Source of the DNA: Sipunculus nudus
Taxonomy: Eukaryota > Annelida > Sipuncula > Golfingiida > Sipunculidae
Direction: 5' to 3'
Length of the DNA stretch: 64,000 nt
Assembly: GCA_026874595.1 (NCBI GenBank)
Contig: CM049312.1
Coordinates: forward strand, 52,271,429-52,335,428
Shown here: piece by piece, positions 48,101 to 60,100 of the stretch
Numbering within the stretch: position 1 is the stretch's first letter
Layout: each line of letters starts with the position of its first letter
The notes under the pieces: generated by a model
Databases searched by the model: none
Told to the model about the DNA's origin: nothing
What the model saw: only the letters and a program-made list of their open reading frames with translations
Translations under genes and position numbers: made by a program

Positions 48101-51100
48101 TACCACACAGGTGGTCTGCTTTGGGTTAAAGGAAACTTAAAGTGAGCCTGAGTGGCCCTCTAAACAGCTTAGAGCAAAGGCACATAATGTACAGCAAAAC
48201 AGCCCAGCAAATGACCATAGCTGTATTCCTGCTACATGAAGACTATCACATTTTTACCTTATTTCCATTAACAATACTTTAATAATGCCTTAACAATATA
48301 GGCAAAACAGACAGAGATGACACATGCACAGACTGACCCTTTTCTGGATGTTGAACCTCATCTGCTCTAGCTCTTCTTCTCGCTCTTCCATTTCCTTAGA
48401 GTGCTGCTGTCGTAACTTCTCCATGGCCATCTCTAGTCGGAGCTTGGCCTGCTCCAGCTGGTGGATGGTCCCCGCCTGGTCGTCCAGCTCCTCCTCCTGG
48501 TCCAGCACCTTCTGCTCCAACTCACTCTTCATCCTCTTCAGATGCAGCACCTGACCATAACATCAGTCATCATGTGTCATCACTCTATCCCATCACAAAT
48601 CATACCTCAACCACAGTCAGGTGGCAGAGGCTTTACCAATCATACCCATACAGGAGCAACCTTATTTGGTGAACAGGGAGTGTCTGGTTGAATTACAAAT
48701 AGCTCAAGACATTTTATTTCTGCAAACTACAGTTATTTTAGACTCTTTAAAGATATTTTGCTCCATTGTTTTATTTATTTAAATCAATGAAATTTTTAAT
48801 AAGATTTATACGGGCTGAGAGTTTTTAATTAAATATTCAACTTTAATCACATTTTCATATTATCCTGACCAGGTTATATAACTGAGACTTGCAGCAGCTG
48901 AAAGAATTATCAGCCATCATCATCTCATCCAAGTTTTTTACCTCATGGTCATCCTTACTGCCGACTGAAGAAAACTCATCCAGATCTTTCTGAAGGCGAA
49001 GTAGTTTATCATTCATTAGGTCGTTGTCCACTTTCAGACCCTAAAGGAAAGACAGAGTGTACTTTACATAGTGGAGAAACAGCTTGGTATGATCAGATAG
49101 AGAGGAGGATGTCAGTGTCACATAACTTCCTCATTTAGAGTAATTGAGTTACTGAATGCTAATATTTTGTACACTAGGAAATACTCTGCAACTTGATATA
49201 ATACAGTAACATGTAATTTTAATAGGTTAACAGATACAGACTACATTCTGATAAAACTTTTGAATTTTATACTGTGAACAATTGTGTAAAATCAACAGGA
49301 TTCACAATAAAACATTATTACAGCAATTTACTACATCCCTAATAATTCAATGTTCATATCTGCTGCTTATTTACCAAGTAATATTCGCCCAGACTAATGA
49401 AAATCGTACTTGGTCAGTACTACCATTTAGAATTTTCAGGAAGGGTTTTAGTACTTTTCAGTTACTTTTGGTTCTTTTTATAATCTGTACTTTTCTATTG
49501 TTTATCTGTACTTACATGAAACATTCTTTATGCTATTTGGATACATTTGCAATAAACGACAAAAAAAATAGACCTTTCATAATGCAGTAACTTCTCAGTA
49601 TCGGTATAGTAATTTTGGTAATTTTTCTGTACTTTTCACAACCTCTCTGCCTATTATAGAAACTTTTTCTCAGGTACTGGTAAGTTTTCCGTACATACCG
49701 TAAAATCTCCACTTAAAACCGCACTTCCGACTAAAACTGCACCCAGAATTCGCCGAAATTCCAGGCGAGACACTGCGAGGGGCTCAAATACTAAGAACCC
49801 CCCTTTAAAACCGCACCAACTTTCGCTACGGAATGATTTGACAAAAGACACAATCAAGCTATCATCTAGAAATGAACACGTGTAGGTTGCGACTCGGCCA
49901 TTCTTGTCCACTTTAAAATTCCTTGGGCATTTTATTTAAACACATCATAACACTTTTTTGCAGGGTCACTCAAGCATGAAGTTTGGGAAGACGTAAGGGC
50001 CGGTGAACCACTGCCTGTTTATAAAGATTTTTTTATTCCGTGCCGTATTCTTGTTTGCTACTGATTTGTCATTAAATTTTGGAAAAAAATATTCTGCTGA
50101 TCCATTTTAAGTCACTGTATATTTTAATTCTAAAAGTAATATTTTGAAATCTTAATTTTTGATGAAAATTCCATTTTCTGGAATTACTCGGAAGATTCAA
50201 ATCATTTTCCTACCGGTTACTTCGGTATTATCATCGTCACATCGTACGTTGACATCGCTCCATGTCACATTTTGCTGGTGCGTCTGAAAACATTGCTGGT
50301 CAACTTAACTGAATATCAAAGTAACTGAAGTTACCTTGTCGAAATACGCACGGATAGGAAACATGACGCTTGAAAACGAGTGATTTTAAGGTAAAATTAA
50401 ATCGGCCAGTCGGTGTAATCAAGTTTTTTTCCTGAAGAAAGTTTCCGTGTGGGGAGCCATTTTGTCAAGGCAGTGTTCGCGCAAGGCACGCTGGGACGAA
50501 ATAGGTGGCTGTTCTGTTTACCACCCACCACGTACAGCCGTTCAAAATATTCTTAGCAGAATACTGGGGCGTTTCAGCACATGGCGGCACTCAAACTTGA
50601 TTTTAAAACGTTCGTCTGCCATTGTGTGACTCTTTACAATGTCAGCTTTTTTATTCATTTTACATTTTAAACAAATAATCATTGCTAAATAATGCCGCAA
50701 ATGGGTTTAAAGTAGGCTTTTATTTCAATTTAGCTTGATCATGCCCAACGAAGTGGACCGCTGTGTGTTACAGCAGGGTTGTTGTAAACGTATTATTTGG
50801 TGACAATTACCAAGATTTTATAACAAGTTATATATCATACGAAAACTAATCAGCAATATTTAATTTATAAATAACAAATAATCGTAAATAATACATTTAC
50901 ACACGGCTCCCATGCATGCGAGACTGCTGCTAAGAACAGCCTTCGAAAGTTGCAATATTATCACCCACTCGCCGGCCCAAAAACCATGTCTGTCAGGAAG
51001 ATATTCAGGAAACCCTTCTAGTATAAACCGCACAGTGCTTTCAGGAAATCAACCTGATTTCAAGATTTTGAATTTCTTGATTAAACCGTGGTTTTAAGTG

Positions 51101-54100
51101 GAGATTTTACGGTATATTAAACGTGTACACTTGATATATTTCAGCTGTTACCTTGAGTTCCTGCTGGGCTGTGTACAGCTCTGTACTCAGCTCATCTCGC
51201 TCTTTCTGGAGCTTTTCCCTTTGGAGCTTTTCTGTTTTAGCTTGTTCAGACACATTCATCAGTTCATTATCAAACCTGCCAAGTCAGACATACTTTATCA
51301 TCAATCTTCTGTTTATTACAACTAATTATACTATCATCACCTCAATCAAAAAGGATCTATCAGTTTACACATCTTCAAATTTTCTCATCCTTAACAGTTT
51401 AACAGATTTAGTTAATATCACATCAAAGCAAATTAATGATAATAACCAGAATGATACAAATACAATTAAAGACAGCAAAATTAAATTCTCAGGCATAATC
51501 AAGGAAGACCATGGATTGCAAGGTGTATAATTACCAAAACTGATCCATTGTAGTTTGATTTAACTTAATATCATTGCTCTGACTGTTGAATCATTACATG
51601 ATACCGCAGGCAGACTTACTTTCTCTGTCGTTTTTCCAGGTCAGTGTTGCGACTTATTTGCTCCTCCAGGTGGAGCTTGATGTCGCTCATGTCAGCGGTG
51701 AGTCGCTGTGACTTGCGCTTCAGGTTTGACACTAGTCTTCTCTGATCTTCACAGTCCTCATTCACTTCAGCCAGCTACAGAGAAGTTATCTACAGGTGAT
51801 TATACAGTCAAGACATCTTTATCTGAGCATAAGCACACAAGACACAAAGACATTAGGGTCAATTATTAAAACATGGAATACTGGTCACCCATAACTAGTA
51901 TTGTGTTTCTAAGAGATCTGCATGTAACCTGTTTTGGTGTGAACTCTGAAACTGTTATAACCTGTTTTGGTGTGAACTCTGAAACTGTTATAATTGGTGT
52001 CTAAGGATACATTTTGGACAAAGGAATATCATGCAAAAAATGATTATTATATTGAACTGAGAAAACTTTGTACTTAACAAAAGAATGAAATTGTGATTTC
52101 TAAACATTGTCATGTTTAATAAAAAAATATTCATGATGATAGATAAAAACTTTGTGTAGCTTACTTAAAATGTACATGTGTGCTAGTCTTGCAAAATTAG
52201 GAACAGAATTCATGATCTGTTGCCACAAAAACTTAACAACAGTCTGTTACCTTTCTCTCCAGCTGTTTCTTGATGGCAGCATATTTCTCTACTTCTTCTT
52301 CCTGTTGCTGTTCTGCTTTCTTCTTTGCCAGTTCATGCTCTCTTCGAGAACGCTCATACTTCTGTTTGTACACTGAGTCACCTGGAAGTGAGACAGATAA
52401 CCCTGCTGAGTTTATTCATATATAAACCTGAAGTTATACGTTATTGTCATGATACATTTATCTAAAAGTCTCAAAATCCCTTTGAAAATCTAGGTTATTA
52501 AAAATGTCTTAGTGAAGGATCTCCAGCAGGGTTCTCAATAAAAAAAATAAACTATCATTCTGGGTTAGTGGCAAATGATTAATGTGTAAGATATGTGAAA
52601 CCTGATATGATTTTAAGAGATACAGGGAGATAGACAGAGAGCAGTGCTCAGTGAGAGTGAGACACCTGAAAGCCTGATGACTGTTACCCACCCTCAGACT
52701 CCTCATCCTCCAGTTCCTCATCCAGAGATGCTACCAGCAGCTGAGACTGGTACAGGTCCATCTCTGTCACTTCATGTTTCTTCTGGAGGCTGCTGTACTT
52801 GGCCTGTAGTAGTAAGAAAAGAAGAATTACAAGGTAAATATGAAACTATTAAAACAGGCTTCCTTTTGTCACTGTCAACAAATTAAAGTGACGAAATATA
52901 CAATACTAACTTTTAAACATGTGACTGATATAGAATCAATACTTGATGTGGTTGGACAATAGTCCTCAGAGGGCCCCGCATTTCTGATAGTGCTGGACTA
53001 GTTTACATGTGGGTGAAAAATTAAGTTAAATTTGACAATATGACAAATATAAATATGACAACAAAAACAGGTTTTTATCCATATGCATGAGGGAAAAAAC
53101 GGGATCAAATAATATTAAAGAAGATATGTCTGAAATAATGTGTGCAACAGATAATCACCGAATGTAATCTGTTGGCCATATTTGATTTTGAGAAAGTCTG
53201 TAATTCAATTGGTCTGGAGCCCCCATAGTAACCAATGATCCTGGAAAATTGGGAAAGCTGCAGTAGGTTGTTGCTGAGTTATCTCGCATGAAAGAAAATC
53301 AGCGATCGGGCTGTGGCAGCCATATTGGAATTCCAACAGATCTGTAATTCAATAGGTCTGGAGCCCTCATAGGTACGAATCATCCCTGTGAATTCGGGAA
53401 AGCTACTGCAGGCTGTTGTTGAGTTATCGTGCGCAAAAGAAAATCAGGGAGCCCTCATAGATACCAATCATCCCTGAGAATATGGGAAAGCTGCAGTAGT
53501 TTGTTGTCCAGTTATTGGGCATGAAAGAAATTCAGCGATCTGGCTGTGGCGGCCATATTGGAATTCTAACAGGTCTGTAATCTACCAGGTCTGGAGCCCT
53601 CACAGGTACCAATCATCCCTGAGAATTTGGGAAAGCTGCATACCATTGTTATTGCGAGTTATTGCGCGTGTAAGAAAAACAGCGATCGGGCTGTGGCAGC
53701 CATATTGGAATTCCGACAGGTCTGTAATTCAATAGGTCTGGAGCCCTCATAGGTACCAATCATCCCTGTGAATTTGGGAAAGCTGTAGTGTGTTGTTGTT
53801 GAGTTATTGGGCACGAAGGAAAATCAGCGATCGGGCTGTGGCAGCCATATTGGAATTCCGACAGGTCTGTAATTCTAAAGGTCTGGAGCCCTCATAGGTA
53901 CCAATCATCCCTGAGAATTTGGGAAAGCTGCATTAGGTTGTTGTTGAGTTATCACACGCTAAAGAAAGTGTCACTGACGGAAGGATGGACTGACACGGTG
54001 ATCACCACAGGGCACCTCTTGTCAAGCGGGGCCCTAATAACCAAGGAAAATACAGAATATCAAGTAACATAATACCCACAAAGAGATTTACAAACAATTA

Positions 54101-57100
54101 GATAAATATGTTGATGTATCAATTGGCTATCTCAGCCATCCCTCGCAGCAATGTGTTCATTGTTTGACATATAGTTGATCACAATGACCTATGTTGAGAT
54201 CTGATTACGATCAACCTGGAAATCAGGTTTTAAACAGTAAATTAGATTAAACAGTAATGATTTATGCCCTGCTAACAGACAGAAAGCTGGACTGACATAA
54301 GGACAAAAGACAATGATGATAGTTACTGGGGAGTATGACTGAATGTATGCTGTGACCCTTATAATTAGAGAGATGATTGCAAATAATGTTTGTTTATGGT
54401 CTGTGTCTTTTACCTGTAATTCCTGGCACTCCCTCTGTAAGCGAACTCTCTCTGCCATTTCCCTCTCTAACATCTCTGAAGCCTGGTTTGATGTTGTGTG
54501 CTCATCAGCCAGGTCCGCTGTCATCTCCGACATCTACAGCATATAATACACACTACACAGACATGTCTACAAGCTACCAAGTACTGAACATCTTATGTGT
54601 ACCATTATAATATTTTGCAATGCTCTAATAAATATAAATGTATTAAAGTCAACGATCTATGGCCTGTCAGACAATATTGAACACAAGCAAAACATTTCAT
54701 GAAAACTCAAGGGTAAAATGTATTGGATGACACCAGATTAGTGCCAATGTTAACTATACTTTGCCTCAAGCATTGTCTCATTGTAACTCTATGTTTGGTA
54801 AACTTGAAAGAGAATTTCTGACATTCATCCTGCCTATTGACCCAAATATTCATTCTGATGTTATTGTAATAATCATTTCTCTAATTCTGTCAGTCTTACT
54901 TATCATTTGTTAGCTACTATATTTGTTTAATTTTACTTCTCCTTCCTGTCACAACTGCAGACTATCCTAGTGCCATTTCAGTCCTTTGACATAAGAGAGT
55001 CTACAACCAGCGAAGTAGCGTCAGAGTGCCTTTACATCTTGCAATGAGAACAACACTAAAAATGCTCAATGAGGATGCAAATTATTGTTATTTTGACAAT
55101 GCCTTTATGGCCTACAAGTACACTGTCACTTAACATAAACCAGACCAATTGTTAGCTTTTAGTATACTTTCTAACATCACCTACCATGTGTGAGGAAAAT
55201 TCTGTTTTAACTCAGGATACTGGTAAATCCCTCTGCATATTTCATGAATTTTTAATTACATGGATACAAGCACAGCTTGCATGGGTTACTGGACAATATC
55301 CAACTAACATCATACAGTATATGACTTGTTACCACAGAGACACATTCTCAGTTTGGTTTTTGCGTTCACATGTATTTTATCATGTTAATTCATCACTCAT
55401 AGCCAAATGTTCAGATTATCAGTTGTTTACTATGATGCATCAGGATGGATGTCAGTTGCAGTACAATCCCCCATATGGCTTGTATCATGACTAAAGTTAG
55501 GCTTACCAATATTTATTCCTACTGAGTTGTGTAATCATGGCTACAGGTTATCCCTACTCCACCTACCTTAGTCTCAAGCTGATCACAGGCATGTTTGTAC
55601 TCTCCTCGTTCTCTTTCTAATTTTTCTACTTTCTTTCTCAGATCTTCAACCTCCTCCTGAAAAAATAAACACAGACATTAACATTAGCTCTGACCCCAGA
55701 TACCAATTATCATCAAAATGACAATGCCTAGTACAAGTTTTATATGTTTCTGTCAGATATCTTTTCAAAATATAAACTGTTCTGGTCCATAACATTTTCA
55801 AGAACTTCATGCATAAAATATCTTTTTTAATACTAAGGAAAAACCATTTAAAGCCTTACTTGGTGTCACTACATTTCATACTTGACTGCGATATTGTTTA
55901 TGAAAGAACAATTATGCAAAATCAATCTTAACAGTGAATTGGTAACACTCTCAGTCAGGTAAAAACTACATGAAAATTACAACAACAGTGCCAATGAGTA
56001 TTCAGTTAAAATGACTTAAAACACTTCTTTGTTGATCAATTTAAGGAGACATACATCTTTAGTTCTGAGTTCTTCCTCTGTGCGGTGCACGTTGAGAAGT
56101 GGCTGGATCTTGACGTAGAGCCTCCACCAGGGCCACGACCTGATGGCCATGAACTTCTTCACGTTCCTCTGGATGCACGCCACAGCCATGTGTTGTACCT
56201 GTTGATTATTTACAATCAGTAAAGTGAGCTAGGAAAGTGAATTTGAAATATCCTCAATCCTGGAGTGACATTTAAAATCTTTACCTGTTCACCTATCAAT
56301 TCAGCTCAGCTATCTTGTCTTGTTTTTATACACATTTTACTTAGCTTATATATACTTCTTGATTTATCATTTTCAATCACAAATCTCTTTCTCTGCTGAA
56401 ACAATAACTACACAGCATTACCTTAAGCTTTGCAGCCTTCTGCCTCCCAAGATAGCCGCGACTAATGGCTTGAACTTTTGTGATGAACCCTGAAATCTTT
56501 TCTTCACAAGCATTTTCAAGCTGGGCCAGCACTCCTGCACGGAAAAATACCTACAATAGCAGAAAATAGCCACCATTAGAATTCCCAGGTTAAAAGTTCC
56601 ATAGCAGACAATGATCTGGGCCAGGACTGTATGAGGAACACTCAAAATAATACAGAAAGACTTTGTTACCAAGTAAAGATGGAAAAAATGATACATGTTT
56701 ACCTGCACAAGCAGTAATATGAATGAAACTTAGTGTGATGTGAGTTTATTAGTTCTTATTTTATATTTGTTTTGGTAGCTGGCTAACATCATATATACCC
56801 AAAATCACACAGTACCTCATATTTGAAATTGTCTTCAGAATGGATTTTTAAATATTTTTTGTAGACAGCCTGAATCTGTATATGCCACCAATCAGACATT
56901 ATTTATAACTGATATTGTATAACCTTTATTACTCAGATAAATTTTAGATTTCAGACAAATTCTGACATGCTGCATATATTTACACTACAGACAATACCTT
57001 GCATAGTTTTCATCATATATTTCTCACTGTAATATAAGTTCTCACTGCAAAGATGGTTGCTTTAGGTAAATTCAAATCTTTAGAGCTTAAAATAAAGAAA

Positions 57101-60100
57101 TATGCAACATGTATGACCCCTGAAAATCATACCAAATATGAGAGTTCTAGGTATCAATCTCAAGTGACCCCGAGTGGCCCCTGAGCAGCAGAGGGTACAA
57201 AAAGAAGTGATTTATAAAAAATTATACTGCTCTGTATGGTTTATAATTTGTCTGTATGTTCACTTTCACAATTCTCATAAATTACGCCTACATGTTATAT
57301 TCTTATTGATTTTCATATATGTAATGCACAGTTGTACTGTATTTTAAAGCTAACAGGTGTGCTAACAAAGCGCTCTGAATAAGTATGGTGTGTGAGCAAG
57401 CTGGTATGCATTATAAGGGTGGTGTAAATAGAAAAGTGTAGGTTGATATGGTAAAAATAAACTAATATATATGATGATATGACCAGCATTCCAGGCAACT
57501 GTCACATACATGGGTGGGTGGATTTACAAAACTCAGCTAAATCAGTTTTAACCAGAACTTTTGGTTTTCTAGGTATTTCCAGCAGCAGGTACAGCAGGCC
57601 ATTTTGTGAAGATGAACTCTTTCAAACAGACCTCTACATTCATAATAAAGTCTGCCATTCTGGTAAAGACTCTGAGGCTGCCTGGCTGACAGCATGTATG
57701 ATATAAGGTTTTAATTTTATAATCAGATAACATTACATTTGATCTTATTTATAGTTTCATTTCAAAATACTTCATAGAATACCTTTAATACGGGGTGCAA
57801 CCCCATAGAACTAATGATATGCCAACTGGAATATGCCCCACTTGTTGACCTTGTTGGTTGGTTGATGGGCTATCCTTGGGGACTGTAAGGGGAATGGGAT
57901 TTCTTTTGCAGGGGGAAATGACCGATGACACACTAATCACTTTCAAAACAACTTGACCCAAGTGAGGAATATGGTCTGAATGTGATTGCTTCCTTAGCTT
58001 TAATAAGCCTACTATTGACAGCGTCATGATCAGTTGATCAGTAACATAATAATGGCCGTGTCTAGTTCTAGCTCCCGTGGGCTCTTCTTACAGGATCCTT
58101 GATACATATGCTGCACGAATGCAGTCAGGCCTTGTCTGAACAATGGCACAGGTGACACTTATAGGTGGCACAGCTCTCAGGTGTTCTCTGTGCACCCTGC
58201 CACCTGCACTTTTACTAATGTCTTACATAAAACAATTCCGTTCTGGTCTGATTGAGCACATTTCTTAAACACTTTAAAACTAAAGGAGCATAGACTATTT
58301 GCTAGCTTTCATATTACAAGCATCAAACATGATTAAATGATTGATTGTGAAAATGTGAATACTAATAAACATTGTAGCAGCTTGCCTGACTCAGTCCAAC
58401 ACGGTAGGACACCTTGTCCACTTCCAGCTGTTCCAACAGTTGCTCCACAGCCTGAAAGGTTAACGTCAAAAACACTGTATAAAAAGCCATGATTAACTTG
58501 AAACAAATATCTTCATTTTTTAATTACACTTGAGGAGAGACAGCAATATGAGTCAGCTTGTTACAGTTTACTGGAATTCAGACTAGATATGATGGGCTTT
58601 AGAAAGGAGAAACCATAGATTAAGCCTAACCTACAGCAAAACCTGTAAGCAAATGTGTTCTGCATGATAAACTAATGTACACACCTCAAGAATCCACAAA
58701 TAGAAATACATATTACACCATAACCATGCATATCAGGGATATAACAAGGGACCTATGGGTCACGAAGCTCAGCTGTTATATATGATAAAAAAATATTATT
58801 TAGAAATGAGGCACATGCTGGTTTTGTGTGGTAATAAATATAAGCTGTATTATGAGTTGTTGTTGTTTAGCTTATGTATGATTTTGATAGTACCTTTGGA
58901 GACAGGGAAGAGGATTGATTTCATTTATTTTATTAACAAATGAAGTACTATTGTCACACAGATTTTGACCTGGCCATATAACTTATAAGCAGAACATAAA
59001 ATATAATATATTTATTAAAAAAAATTACAAATATTGTCCCAAATATAATTTTAATTAAAAATAATAAGGGAATCATATGATTTTTTAAAATGAAATATAA
59101 CTGAAATGATTATTAAAATAATATTAAAGAATATATTCATGAATGCATTCATGAATACATTTTGAAAGTATTTGCACGAGTATTCATATACTTTCATTTT
59201 TACCAGAATTCCTATTCTTTATGCAAGAAATTTTATAATGGAGTACATAATCATATTCGTATTTAAATACAATTACAAAGTATTCGCACCATGTCTGGTA
59301 TTTATTCAGTTTTCACCAAACAATGATGTTGAGAATCCAGAATATACAAAATTCACACATTTAAATAATGATCATAAGTACCTGGTTTTATGGTTTTTAT
59401 TTATATTAAAAAATAACTGTAAAAAATTCATTTTGGACTAATTTCACATCAATGTACACACTAGACACAGTAGGAATCTAGATTAATATTATCAACTGCA
59501 TCTTTGTCTATCATTAATTTCCTTCATATGATCCCTAATGATTAGTAATGAATAATATGATTTACTTCTTTATCATTAAAATGGAACTGAAAAATGCCAT
59601 AGGTGACTACATGGTGTTATTTGGTATACGTGACATTCTACCCATCGATACGAGATTCTTATATCATCAGTAACTGCAAGTTAATTTCCTGTTATTATAA
59701 ACTAACAAATTCCTTTTCTATTTTTCTTTAATTTGTAATTAAAAAAACCAATAAAAATTTATTAATTTATTGTTATGTTGTTGGTTAAAACTACTAGATG
59801 AGTTGGGTTGGACACCTGGATCAACTGTGGCTGGCCATAAGCTGCCTGGATTCTGTGTATGCCTCGCCTCAAGCATGCATAATACATGTGACTCAAGAGG
59901 GGCTGGAGAGAGCCAAAGTCTGACAGGGTCTCAAAAAAAACATTAATAAAAGCTACAATTTTTGGCCAATTTCTTTCAGCTTTCTAAACTAAAAAGCTGA
60001 AATCCTTATGTGTGCATGATATGAAAATTATATCAACAGTGCTCACAGGAAACAAACGTGCCATGGTTAAAGTTGGGCAAAATTTAACGTACTAATTTTA

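Noticed and set aside
52686-52691. Alternative donor GGGTGG|gtaaca for the exon at 52692-52803
   Set aside because: It shifts the frame into a stop in the next exon. The donor four bases earlier keeps the coiled-coil frame.
55186-55494. 102-codon plus-strand frame in a myosin intron
   Set aside because: No recognisable domain, AT-driven composition and no splice partners. Treated as chance.
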